This document shows, piece by piece, positions 1-9,509 of a DNA stretch of 38,893 nucleotides (positions are counted from its first letter, which is position 1; the number at the start of each line of letters is the position of its first letter). Under the pieces are notes generated by a model. The model saw only the letters and a program-made list of their open reading frames with translations, was not told the origin of the DNA and ran no database searches. Origin of the DNA: Liolophura sinensis (taxonomy: Eukaryota; Mollusca; Polyplacophora; Chitonida; Chitonidae); the NCBI RefSeq assembly GCF_032854445.1, contig NW_027018338.1:1-38893 (forward strand), read 5' to 3'. Position numbers and translations under genes: made by a program.

Positions 1-1101
1 AATTCGGCTACATTTACTATGTAATATCGCGACTGGTCATTACTATATTCAACTTTTGATTATAAGTTATGTGCCCTTCGGTAGCCCAGAAGACGTCAAA
101 TCTTTGGGCCAAGCCCATTTAACTCATCCAGCAATTGTCTTACTTCTAAGTCGAAGACAAACTCAATGTCTTAATCTACATGTTGAAAAACCACACCATT
201 TGTATATAAAAAACACAAGGTACTTGATACAGTCTGCTGTAAAAAGTACAATTAAAACACTGACCCACATCAATAAGGTGCCAAAAGATGCCCAATTGGG
301 CCAGGCATCTCCAGCTGTTGAAAAATTGCAAATTTCCTTGGTTTCCATGGAGTAAGAGCCGTTGTTAGGCACGTGATTTTCACATAAATGCTCATTCAAT
401 TGTCGCTACAGCCAAAAGTATTGGTCGGAGAGCAACGCGGTTTGCACCATTCGATTTCTCGTCACAAAATACGTCGGATTAGCCTCTTACCAGCAGCATT
501 GGAACAGTTTTTCCACTTTGGATTTTTGCCTGGGCTTTTTGCTAATTCAATTCGGCTACATTTACTATGTAATATCGCGACTGGTCATTACTATATTCAA
601 CTTTTGATTATAAGTTATGTGCCCTTCGGTAGCCCAGAAGACGTCAATCTTTGGGCCAAGCCCATTTAACTCATCCAGCAATTGTCTTACTTCTAAGTCG
701 AAGACAAACTCAATGTCTTTATCTACATGTTGAAAAACCGCACCATTTGTATATAAAAAACACAAGGTACTTGATACAGTCTGCTGTAAAAAGTACAATT
801 AAACACTGACCCACATCAATAAGGTGCCAAAAGATGCGCAGTTGGGCCAGGCATCTCCAGCTGTTGAAAAATTGCAAATTTCCTTGGTTTCCATGGAGTA
901 AGAGCCGTTGTTAGGCACGTGATTTTCACATAAATGCTCATTCAATTGTCGCTACAGCCAAAAGTATTGGTCGGAGAGCAACGCGGTTTGCACCATTCGA
1001 TTTCTCGTCACAAAATACGTCGGATTAGCCTCTTACCAGCAGCATTGGAACAGTTTTTTCCACTTTTGGATTTTTGCTTGGGCTTTTTGCTAATTCAATT
1101 C
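1..1101 (+). repeat. M1-M2, left-edge units with small indels
   Basis: Bases 1-5 are the tail of a preceding unit. M1 (6-553) has gtcttaatc, one extra A near 255, gatgcccaa near 285, and one T missing after the cagttttt run near 510. M2 (554-1101) lacks one A near 648, has aaaaccgcacc, gcgcagttggg, and one extra T near 1055. Both end in tcaattcgg. Four single-base indels in 1.1 kb contrasts with none between about 4.6 and 13.9 kb, so part of this variation may be consensus error at a contig edge. Confidence 0.9.
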
Positions 1102-3294
1102 GGCTACATTTACTATGTAATATCGCGACTGGTCATTACTATATTCAACTTTTGATTATAAGTTATGTGCCCTTCGGTAGCCCAGAAGACGTCAAATCTT
1201 TGGGCCAAGCCCATTTAACTCATCCAGCAATTGTCTTACTTCTAAGTCGAAGACAAACTCAATGTCTTTATCTACATGTTGAAAAACCACACCATTTGTA
1301 TATAAAAAACACAAGGTACTTGATACAGTCTGCTGTAAAAAGTACAATTAAACACTGACCCACATCAATAAGGTGCCAAAAGATGCGCAATTGGGCCAGG
1401 CATCTCCAGCTGTTGAAAAATTGCAAATTTCCTTGGTTTCCATGGAGTAAGAGCCGTTGTTAGGCACGTGATTTTCACATAAATGCTCATTCAATTGTCG
1501 CTACAGCCACAAAAGTATTGGTCGGAGAGCAACGCGGTTTGCACCATTCGATTTCTCGTCACAAAATACGTCGGATTAGCCTCTTACCAGCAGCATTGGA
1601 ACAGTTTTTCCACTTTTGGATTTTTGCCTGGGCTTTTTGCTAATTCAATTCGGCTACATTTACTATGTAATATCGCGACTGGTCATTACTATATTCAACT
1701 TTTGATTATAAGTTATGTGCCCTTCGGTAGCCCAGAAGACGTCAAATCTTTGGGCCAAGCCCATTTAACTCATCCAGCAATTGTCTTACTTCTAAGTCGA
1801 AGACAAACTCAATGTCTTTATCTACATGTTGAAAAACCACACCATTTGTATATAAAAAACACAAGGTACTTGATACAGTCTGCTGTAAAAAGTACAATTA
1901 AACACTGACCCACATCAATAAGGTGCCAAAAGATGCGCAATTGGGCCAGGCATCTCCAGCTGTTGAAAAATTGCAAATTTCCTTGGTTTCCATGGAGTAA
2001 GAGCCGTTGTTAGGCACGTGATTTTCACATAAATGCTCATTCAATTGTCGCTACAGCCAAAAGTATTGGTCGGAGAGCAACGTGGTTTGCACCATTCGAT
2101 TTCTCGTCACAAAATACGTCGGATTAGCCTCTTACCAGCAGCATTGGAACAGTTTTTCCACTTTTGGATTTTTGCTTGGGCTTTTGCTAATTAAATTAGG
2201 CTACATTTACTATGTAATATCGCGACTGGTCATTACTATATTCAACTTTTGATTATAAGTTATGTGCCCTTCGGTAGCCCAGAAGACGTCAAATCTTTGG
2301 GCCAAGCCCATTTAACTCATCCAGCAATTGTCTTACTTCTAAGTCGAAGACAAACTCAATGTCTTTATCTACATGTTGAAAAACCACACCATTTGTATAT
2401 AAAAAACACAAGGTATTTGATACAGTCTGCTGTAAAAAGTACAATTAAACACTGACCCACATCAATAAGGTGCCAAAAGATGCGCAATAGGGCCAGGCAT
2501 CTCCAGCTGTTGAAAAATTGCAAATTTCCTTGGTTTCCATGGAGTAAGAGCCGTTGTTAGGCACGTGATTTTCACATAAATGCTCATTCAATTGTCGCTA
2601 CAGCCAAAAGTATTGGTCGGAGAGCAACGCGGTTTGCACCATTCGATTTCTCGTCACAAAATACGTCGGATTAGCCTCTTACCAGCAGCATTGGAACAGT
2701 TTTTCCACTTTTGGATTTTTGCTTGGGCTTTTTGCTAATTAAATTCGGCTACATTTACTATGTAATATCGCGACTGGTCATTACTATATTCAACTTTTGA
2801 TTATAAGTTATGTGCCCTTCGGTAGCCCAGAAGACGTCAAATCTTTGGGCCAAGCCCATTTAACTCATCCAGCAATTGTCTTACTTCTAAGTCGAAGACA
2901 AACTCAATGTCTTTATCTACATGTTGAAAAACCACACCATTTGTATATAAAAAACACAAGGTACTTGATACAGTCTGCTGTAAAAAGTACAATTAAACAC
3001 TGACCCACATCAATAAGGTGCCAAAAGATGCGCAATTGGGCCAGGCATCTCCAGCTGTTGAAAAATTGCAAATTTCCTTGGTTTCCATGGAGTAAGAGCC
3101 GTTGTTAGGCACGTGATTTTCACATAAATGCTCATTCAATTGTCGCTACAGCCAAAAGTATTGGTCGGAGAGCAACGCGGTTTGCACCATTCGATTTCTC
3201 GTCACAAAATACGTCGGATTAGCTTCTTACCAGCAGCATTGGAACAGATTTTCCACTTTTGGATTTTTGCCTGGGCTTTTTGCTAATTCAATTC

Positions 3295-3842
3295 GGCTAC
3301 ATTTACTATGTAATATCGCGACTGGTCATTACTATTGTCAACTTTTGATTATAAGTTATGTGCCCTTCGGTAGCCCAGAGGACGTCAAATCTTTGGGCCA
3401 AGCCCATTTATCTCACCCAGCAAATGTCTTACTTCTAAGTCGAAGACAAACTCAATGTCTTTATCTACATGTTGAAAAACCACACCATTTGTATATAAAA
3501 ACAACAAGGTACTTGATACAGTCTGCTGTAAAAAGTACAATTGAACACTGACCCGCATCAATAAGGTGCCAAAAGATGCGGATTTGAGTCAGGCATCTCC
3601 AGCTGTTGAAAAATTGCAAATTTCCTTGGTTTCCAAGGAGTAAGAGCCGTTGCTGGGCACGTGATTTTCACATAAATGCTCATTCAATTGTCGCTACAGC
3701 CAAAAGTATTGGTCGGAGAGCAACGCGGTTTGCACCATTCGATTTCTCGTCACAAAATACGTCGGATTAGCCTCTTACCAGCAGCATTGGAACAGTTTTT
3801 CCACTTTTGGATTTTTGCCTGGGCTTTTTGCTAATTCAATTC
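3295..3842 (+). repeat. M7, full delta-class unit without NcoI site
   Basis: M7 carries the full delta haplotype: attgtcaac, cagaggacg, tatctcaccc, gcaaatgtc, aaaacaacaagg, attgaac, cccgcatc, gcggatttgagtcagg and gttgctggg. It keeps gttgaaaa where other full delta units have gttaaaaa. It also has tttccaaggag, which destroys the CCATGG palindrome found in essentially all other full units. It may represent an older delta form than those at 19.5-34.9 kb, which also carry cacacgattt. Confidence 0.85.
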
Positions 3843-4390
3843 GGCTACATTTACTATGTAATATCGCGACTGGTCATTACTATATTCAACTTTTGATTAT
3901 AAGTTATGTGCCCTTCGGTAGCCCAGAAGACGTCAAATCTTTGGGCCAAGCCCATTTAACTCATCCAGCAATTGTCTTACTTCTAAGTCGAAGACAAACT
4001 CAATGTCTTTATCTACATGTTGAAAAACCACACCATTTGTATATAAAAAACACAAGGTACTTGATACAGTCTGCTGTAAAAAGTACAATTAAACACTGAC
4101 CCACATCAATAAGGTGCCAAAAGATGCGCAATTGGGCCAGGCATCTCCAGCTGTTGAAAAATTGCAAATTTCCTTGGTTTCCATGGAGTAAGAGCCGTTG
4201 TTAGGCACGTGATTTTCACATAAATGCTCATTCAATTGTCGCTACAGCCAAAAGTATTGGTCGGAGAGCAACGCGGTTTGCACCATTCGATTTCTCGTCA
4301 CAAAATACGTCGGATTAGCCTCTTACCAGCAGCATTGGAACAGTTTTACCACTTTTGGATTTTTGCTTGGGCTTTTTGCTAATTAAATTA

Positions 4391-4945
4391 GGCTACATTT
4401 ACTATGTAATATCGCGACTGGTCATTACTATATTCAACTTTTGATTATAAGTTATGTGCCCTTCGGTAGCCCAGAAGACGTCAAATCTTTGGGCCAAGCC
4501 CATTTAACTCATCCAGCAATTGTCTTACTTCTAAGTCGAAGACAAACTCAATGTCTTTATCCTTTATCTACATGTTGAAAAACCACACCATTTGTATATA
4601 AAAAACACAAGGTATTTGATACAGTCTGCTGTAAAAAGTACAATTGAACACTGACCCACATCAATAAGGTGCCAAAAGATGCGCAATTGGGCCAGGCATC
4701 TCCAGCTGTTGAAAAATTGCAAATTTCCTTGGTTTCCATGGAGTAAGAGCCGTTGTTAGGCACGTGATTTTCACATAAATGCTCATTCAATTGTCGCTAC
4801 AGCCAAAAGTATTGGTCGGAGAGCAACGCGGTTTGCACCATTCGATTTCTCGTCACAAAATACGTCGGATTAGCCTCTTACCAGCAGCATTGGAACAGTT
4901 TTTCCACTTTTGGATTTTTGCTTGGGCTTTTTGCTAATTAAATTA
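4391..4945 (+). repeat. M9, alpha-like unit with 7-bp duplication
   Basis: The unit is 555 bp because ctttatc is tandemly duplicated at 4555-4561 and 4562-4568. It also has attgaac, a delta marker, on an otherwise alpha background (ggtatttg, gcttggg, taaattagg). The matching slot in copy 2, M20, has neither change. Confidence 0.9.
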
Positions 4946-6041
4946 GGCTACATTTACTATGTAATATCGCGACTGGTCATTACTATATTCAACTTTTGAT
5001 TATAAGTTATGTGCCCTTCGGTAGCCCAGAAGACGTCAAATCTTTGGGCCAAGCCCATTTAACTCATCCAGCAATTGTCTTACTTCTAAGTCGAAGACAA
5101 ACTCAATGTCTTTATCTACATGTTGAAAAACCACACCATTTGTATATAAAAAACACAAGGTATTTGATACAGTCTGCTGTAAAAAGTACAATTAAACACT
5201 GACCCACATCAATAAGGTGCCAAAAGATGCGCAATTGGGCCAGGCATCTCCAGCTGTTGAAAAATTGCAAATTTCCTTGGTTTCCATGGAGTAAGAGCCG
5301 TTGTTAGGCACGTGATTTTCACATAAATGCTCATTCAATTGTCGCTACAGCCAAAAGTATTGGTCGGAGAGCAACGCGGTTTGCACCATTCGATTTCTCG
5401 TCACAAAATACGTCGGATTAGCTTCTTACCAGCAGCATTGGAACAGTTTTTCCACTTTTGGATTTTTGCCTGGGCTTTTTGCTAATTCAATTCGGCTACA
5501 TTTACTATGTAATATCGCGACTGGTCATTACTATATTCAACTTTTGATTATAAGTTATGTGCCCTTCGGTAGCCCAGAAGACGTCAAATCTTTGGGCCAA
5601 GCCCATTTAACTCATCCAGCAATTGTCTTACTTCTAAGTCGAAGACAAACTCAATGTCTTTATCTACATGTTGAAAAACCACACCATTTGTATATAAAAA
5701 ACACAAGGTACTTGATACAGTCTGCTGTAAAAAGTACAATTAAACACTGACCCACATCAATAAGGTGCCAAAAGATGCGCAATTGGGCCAGGCATCTCCA
5801 GCTGTTAAAAAATTGCAAATTTCCTTGGTTTCCATGGAGTAAGAGCCGTTGCTGGGCACGTGATTTTCACATAAATGCTCATTCAATTGTCGCTACAGCC
5901 AAAAGTATTGGTCGGAGAGCAACGCGGTTTGCACCATTCGATTTCTCGTCACAAAATACGTCAGATTAGCCTCTTACCAGCAGCATTGGAACAGTTTTTC
6001 CACTTTTGGATTTTTGCCTGGGCTTTTTGCTAATTCAATTC

Positions 6042-6221
6042 GGCTACATTTACTATGTAATATCGCGACTGGTCATTACTATATTCAACTTTTGATGAGC
6101 AACGCAGTTTGCACCATTCGATTTCTCGTCACAAAATACGTCGGATTAGCTTCTTACCAGCAGCATTGGAACAGATTTTCCACTTTTGGATTTTTGCCTG
6201 GGCTTTTTGCTAATTCAATTC
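6042..6221 (+). repeat. M12, 180-bp unit with a 368-bp internal deletion
   Basis: The unit reads normally to cttttgat (ending at 6096), then jumps to gagcaacgcagtttgc (from 6097), skipping 368 bp. The lost part includes three of the four dyads and the E-box. The flanks share no bases at the junction, so it is a clean join without microhomology. The right-hand part carries aacgcag, agcttctt and cagattttcc. The first two bases of M13 onward resume the normal phase. Confidence 0.95.
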
Positions 6222-6772
6222 GGCTACATTTACTATGTAATATCGCGACTGGTCATTACTATTGTCAACTTTTGATTATAAGTTATATGCCCTTCGGTAG
6301 CCCAGAAGACGTCAAATCTTTGGGCCAAGCCCATTTAACTCATCCAGCAATTGTCTTACTTCTAAGTCGAAGACAAACTCAATGTCTTTATCTACATGTT
6401 GAAAAACCACACCATTTGTATATAAAAAACACAAGGTACTTGATACAGTCTGCTGTAAAAAGTACAATTAAACACTGACCCACATCAATAAGGTGCCAAA
6501 AGATGCGCAATTGGGCCAGGCATCTCCAGCTGTTAAAAAATTGCAAATTTCCTTGGTTTCCATGGAGTAAGAGCCGTTGCTGGGCACGTGATTTTCACAT
6601 AAATGCTCATTCAATTGTCGCTACAGCCAAAAGTATTGGTCGGAGAGCAACGCGGTTTGCACCATTCGATTTCTCGTCACAAAATACGTCGGATTAGCCT
6701 CTTACCAGCAGCATTGGAACAGTTTTTCCACTTTTGGATTTTTGCTTGGGCTTTTTGCTAATTAAATTAGGC

Positions 6773-6787
6773 TACATTTACTATGTA
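6773..6787. repeat. Short inverted repeat TACAT/ATGTA
   Basis: TACAT and ATGTA are perfect 5-bp arms around a TTACT loop, three bases into the unit. The dyad is present in nearly every unit. M18 (8962-9509) carries one base change in the loop and keeps the arms. It is the weakest of the four dyads described for this unit. Confidence 0.6.
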
Positions 6788-6868
6788 ATATCGCGACTGG
6801 TCATTACTATATTCAACTTTTGATTATAAGTTATGTGCCCTTCGGTAGCCCAGAAGACGTCAAATCTT

Positions 6869-6881
6869 TGGGCCAAGCCCA
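6869..6881. repeat. Short inverted repeat TGGGC-CAA-GCCCA
   Basis: Five GC-rich base pairs close on a 3-nt loop, in an otherwise AT-rich stretch. AAAT and ATTT flank it and could extend the pairing across a small bulge. The sequence is conserved across units; M33 loses one base of the 3' arm, within a patch that looks like consensus error. On the minus strand the dyad follows ctggatgag; that context was examined for a ribozyme core and rejected. Confidence 0.65.
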
Positions 6882-6898
6882 TTTAACTCATCCAGCAA

Positions 6899-6924
6899 TT
6901 GTCTTACTTCTAAGTCGAAGACAA
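6899..6924. repeat. Imperfect hairpin TTGTCTT...AAGACAA
   Basis: The outer arms TTGTCTT and AAGACAA give seven perfect pairs. Inside them ACTT and AAGT can pair further, with a 2-nt CG bulge on the 3' side; a realistic tip would be ACT-TCTA-AGT. The element lies 17 bp after the previous dyad. I see it in every full unit I compared, and it is absent from the two 180-bp remnants. Confidence 0.7.
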
Positions 6925-6966
6925 ACTCAATGTCTTTATCTACATGTTGAAAAACCACACCATTTG

Positions 6967-6977
6967 TATATAAAAAA
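6967..6977 (+). promoter_or_regulatory. TATA-like motif TATATAAAAAA
   Basis: A TATA-box-like run sits 6 bp upstream of the 30-nt hairpin in each full unit. In delta units the 3' part changes to tataaaaacaacaagg. Nothing else in the unit looks like a promoter or a gene product, and such a motif arises easily in A-rich DNA. It is listed only because satellite transcription, if it occurs, would need a start site. Function is unsupported. Confidence 0.15.
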
Positions 6978-6983
6978 CACAAG

Positions 6984-7013
6984 GTACTTGATACAGTCTG
7001 CTGTAAAAAGTAC
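6984..7013. repeat. 30-nt hairpin GTACTT/AAGTAC with TACAG/CTGTA
   Basis: This is the strongest dyad in the unit. GTACTT pairs with AAGTAC (6 bp), a GA/AA 2x2 internal loop follows, then TACAG pairs with CTGTA (5 bp) around a TCTG tetraloop. The arms are otherwise constant, but one position is commonly polymorphic: ggtacttg versus ggtatttg. The T form turns a C-G pair into a T-G (U-G) wobble, so + strand RNA would still fold, while the minus strand would have an A-C mismatch. In M31 a 13-bp tandem duplication starts at the 3' arm. Confidence 0.75.
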
Positions 7014-7132
7014 AATTAAACACTGACCCACATCAATAAGGTGCCAAAAGATGCGCAATTGGGCCAGGCATCTCCAGCTGTTGAAAAATTGCAAATTTCC
7101 TTGGTTTCCATGGAGTAAGAGCCGTTGTTAGG

Positions 7133-7138
7133 CACGTG
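7133..7138. promoter_or_regulatory. E-box palindrome CACGTG (conserved in most units)
   Basis: Each full unit has ggcacgtgatt. Read on the minus strand, atcacgtg matches the general bHLH E-box and also the yeast CDEI pattern RTCACRTG. The site is lost in M41 and M68 (cacgtaatt) and in M55 and M57 (cacgtcatt). Any single 6-bp palindrome is weak evidence, and this unit has many, so binding is conjecture. Confidence 0.25.
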
Positions 7139-7144
7139 ATTTTC

Positions 7145-7306
7145 ACATAAATGCTCATTCAATTGTCGCTACAGCCAAAAGTATTGGTCGGAGAGCAACG
7201 CGGTTTGCACCATTCGATTTCTCGTCACAAAATACGTCGGATTAGCCTCTTACCAGCAGCATTGGAACAGTTTTTCCACTTTTGGATTTTTGCCTGGGCT
7301 TTTTGC
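7145..7306 (+). repeat. Internal half-unit B
   Basis: Partner of the stretch at 6881-7070. The offset drifts from 267 through 264 and 273 to 248 and then 235, as expected for an old duplication that has gained and lost short indels. The parts of the unit outside the two halves (around 6770-6880 and 7071-7144) do not align convincingly by eye. Confidence 0.45.
7271..7304. other. T-tract cluster
   Basis: Runs of four or five T lie at 7271-7275, 7280-7283, 7287-7291 and 7300-7304, an average spacing of nearly 10 bp. A-runs also lie at 6950-6954, 6972-6977 and 7005-7009, with centres about 22 and 32 bp apart (close to two and three helical turns). Tracts spaced like this can curve DNA. The T-runs are also where many single-base length differences between units fall. 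Confidence 0.4.
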
Positions 7307-8413
7307 TAATTCAATTCGGCTACATTTACTATGTAATATCGCGACTGGTCATTACTATATTCAACTTTTGATTATAAGTTATGTGCCCTTCGGTAGCCCA
7401 GAAGACGTCAAATCTTTGGGCCAAGCCCATTTAACTCATCCAGCAATTGTCTTACTTCTAAGTCGAAGACAAACTCAATGTCTTTATCTACATGTTGAAA
7501 AACCACACCATTTGTATATAAAAAACACAAGGTACTTGATACAGTCTGCTGTAAAAAGTACAATTAAACACTGACCCACATCAATAAGGTGCCAAAAGAT
7601 GCGCAATTGGGCCAGGCATCTCCAGCTGTTGAAAAATTGCAAATTTCCTTGGTTTCCATGGAGTAAGAGCCGTTGTTAGGCACGTGATTTTCACATAAAT
7701 GCTCATTCAATTGTCGCTACAGCCAAAAGTATTGGTCGGAGAGCAACGTGGTTTGCACCATTCGATTTCTCGTCACAAAATACGTCGGATTAGCCTCTTA
7801 CCAGCAGCATTGGAACAGTTTTTCCACTTTTGGATTTTTGCTTGGGCTTTTTGCTAATTAAATTAGGCTACATTTACTATGTAATATCGCGACTGGTCAT
7901 TACTATATTCAACTTTTGATTATAAGTTATGTGCCCTTCGGTAGCCCAGAAGACGTCAAATCTTTGGGCCAAGCCCATTTAACTCATCCAGCAATTGTCT
8001 TACTTCTAAGTCGAAGACAAACTCAATGTCTTTATCTACATGTTGAAAAACCACACCATTTGTATATAAAAAACACAAGGTATTTGATACAGTCTGCTGT
8101 AAAAAGTACAATTAAACACTGACCCACATCAATAAGGTGCCAAAAGATGCGCAATAGGGCCAGGCATCTCCAGCTGTTGAAAAATTGCAAATTTCCTTGG
8201 TTTCCATGGAGTAAGAGCCGTTGTTAGGCACGTGATTTTCACATAAATGCTCATTCAATTGTCGCTACAGCCAAAAGTATTGGTCGGAGAGCAACGCGGT
8301 TTGCACCATTCGATTTCTCGTCACAAAATACGTCGGATTAGCCTCTTACCAGCAGCATTGGAACAGTTTTTCCACTTTTGGATTTTTGCTTGGGCTTTTT
8401 GCTAATTAAATTC

Positions 8414-8961
8414 GGCTACATTTACTATGTAATATCGCGACTGGTCATTACTATATTCAACTTTTGATTATAAGTTATGTGCCCTTCGGTAGCCCAGAAG
8501 ACGTCAAATCTTTGGGCCAAGCCCATTTAACTCATCCAGCAATTGTCTTACTTCTAAGTCGAAGACAAACTCAATGTCTTTATCTACATGTTGAAAAACC
8601 ACACCATTTGTATATAAAAAACACAAGGTACTTGATACAGTCTGCTGTAAAAAGTACAATTGAACACTGACCCGCATCAATAAGGTGCCAAAAGATGCGG
8701 ATTTGAGTCAGGCATCTCCAGCTGTTAAAAAATTGCAAATTTCCTTGGTTTCCATGGAGTAAGAGCCGTTGCTGGGCACGTGATTTTCACATAAATGCTC
8801 ATTCAATTGTCGCTACAGCCAAAAGTATTGGTCGGAGAGCAACGCGGTTTGCACCATTCGATTTCTCGTCACAAAATACGTCGGATTAGCCTCTTACCAG
8901 CAGCATTGGAACAGTTTTTCCACTTTTGGATTTTTGCTTGGGCTTTTTGCTAATTCAATTC
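8414..8961 (+). repeat. M17, ordinary/delta chimera
   Basis: The first half is ordinary (atattcaac, cagaagacg, aactcatcc, aaaaaacacaagg, ggtacttg). From about 8655 it switches to delta (attgaac, cccgcatc, gcggatttgagtcagg, gttaaaaa, gttgctggg). The switch lies between ggtacttg and attgaac, at or just after the 30-nt hairpin. Confidence 0.85.
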
Positions 8962-9509
8962 GGCTACATTTAATATGTAATATCGCGACTGGTCATTACT
9001 ATATTCAACTTTTGATTATAAGTTATGTGCCCTTCGGTAGCCCAGAAGACGTCAAATCTTTGGGCCAAGCCCATTTAACTCATCCAGCAATTGTCTTACT
9101 TCTAAGTCGAAGACAAACTCAATGTCTTTATCTACATGTTGAAAAACCACACCATTTGTATATAAAAAACACAAGGTACTTGATACAGTCTGCTGTAAAA
9201 AGTACAATTGAACACTGACCCACATCAATAAGGTGCCAAAAGATGCGCAATTGGGCCAGGCATCTCCAGCTGTTGAAAAATTGCAAATTTCCTTGGTTTC
9301 CATGGAGTAAGAGCCGTTGTTAGGCACGTGATTTTCACATAAATGCTCATTCAATTGTCGCTACAGCCAAAAGTATTAGTCGGAGAGCAACGCGGTTTGC
9401 ACCATTCGATTTCTCGTCACAAAATACGTCGGATTAGCCTCTTACCAGCAGCATTGGAACAGTTTTTCCACTTTTGGATTTTTGCCTGGGCTTTTTGCTA
9501 ATTCAATTC
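8962..9509 (+). repeat. M18, unit with private changes
   Basis: The unit has catttaatatg in place of catttactatg, attgaac, and agtattagtcgg in place of agtattggtcgg. It otherwise belongs to the ggtacttg, gttgttagg, gcctggg group and ends in tcaattcgg. It has no clear counterpart in copy 1 of the eleven-unit block. Confidence 0.85.

Larger units (their letters stand above)
1102..6769 (+). repeat. Eleven-unit block, copy 1 (M3-M13, 5668 bp)
   Basis: This block is followed directly by a second copy at 6770-12429. Shared private markers at matching slots are aacgtgg in M4 and M15, gcaataggg in M5 and M16, cgtcagatt in M11 and M22 (also seen in M27), and the same 180-bp remnant as M12 and M23. 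It is 8 bp longer than copy 2: a CA insertion near 1509 (M3), one T lost near 2183 (M4), and a 7-bp duplication in M9. Slots M6-M9 do not match copy 2 cleanly, which suggests later conversion. Confidence 0.85.
6881..7070 (+). repeat. Internal half-unit A (diverged copy of half-unit B)
   Basis: Short blocks in this stretch recur in the same order about 235-273 bp downstream. CTCATCCA at 6887 matches CTCATTCA at 7154. CAATTGTC at 6896 matches exactly at 7160. GTCGAAGACAAACTC at 6914 matches 11 of 15 at 7187. CACCATTTG at 6958 matches 8 of 9 at 7208. CACAAGGTACTT at 6978 matches 9 of 12 at 7226. AACA and CCAC at 7019 and 7028 match at 7266 and 7276. TGGGC at 7060 matches at 7295. The shared order suggests the 548-bp unit arose by doubling of a unit of about 270 bp. 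Confidence 0.45.
6770..7317 (+). repeat. Reference unit M14 of the 548-bp satellite
   Basis: A full 548-bp unit without indels, used here to place internal landmarks. GC is 219 of 548 (40%) with 17 CpG. It contains single copies of several 6-bp palindromes: TCGCGA at 6791, GACGTC at 6856, ACATGT at 6942, TGCGCA at 7052, CAGCTG at 7075, CCATGG at 7108 and CACGTG at 7133. CAATTG occurs three times. Cutting at any of the single-copy sites should give a 548-bp ladder from genomic DNA. As 548 is not a multiple of three, reading frames shift at each unit. All three frames are closed within one unit, so the unit is not a coding repeat. Confidence 0.97.

Noticed and set aside
56-355. Recurring open frames of 64-154 codons in every unit, both strands
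   Set aside because: They recur only because the DNA repeats. Many begin at TTG or another non-ATG codon, the 548-bp period is not a multiple of three, single-base indels break them without compensation, and variants show no synonymous bias. The longest (for example 6014-6478) exist only because the 368-bp deletion fuses frames.
6862-6881. aaatctttggg plus hairpin as an snRNA Sm site and terminal stem
   Set aside because: The U-run is interrupted by C and no recognisable snRNA body lies upstream.
6860-6900. Minus-strand ctggatgag before a GC hairpin as another ribozyme core
   Set aside because: An extra G interrupts CUGAUGAG and no CGAAA follows the hairpin. The intact ctgatgag in M72 comes from a single-base loss in the error-rich end.
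6984-7013. Similarity of ttgatacagt..ctgta to a trypanosomatid spliced-leader exon
   Set aside because: Both contain a TACAG/CTGTA palindrome, which explains the match. The conserved start of the exon, a following splice donor and a downstream Sm site are missing.
7205-7225. ccattcgatttc as a pol III B box of a tRNA-derived element
   Set aside because: Only the TTCGA core fits. The flanks do not pair as a T arm, and no A box is found upstream at a suitable distance.
7181-7245. Possible hammerhead ribozyme core on the minus strand (gtgacgagaaatcgaat followed by a ggt-gcaa-acc hairpin)
   Set aside because: Satellites in some animals encode hammerheads, so this was checked. The conserved CUGANGA has G in place of the first C, GAAA is GAAU, stem II would be one base pair, and no stem I can be drawn next to the core. 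A covariance-model scan with the hammerhead families would settle it; no hit is expected.
7197-7304. Colinear short matches to 5S rRNA (aacgcg, cgat..ctcgtc, actt..ggat, gcctggg, T-run)
   Set aside because: The order is suggestive, but spacings differ by 4-24 bases, the A-box region is not recognisable, and gcctggg alternates with gcttggg. A 5S covariance-model search would be decisive; I expect no significant hit.
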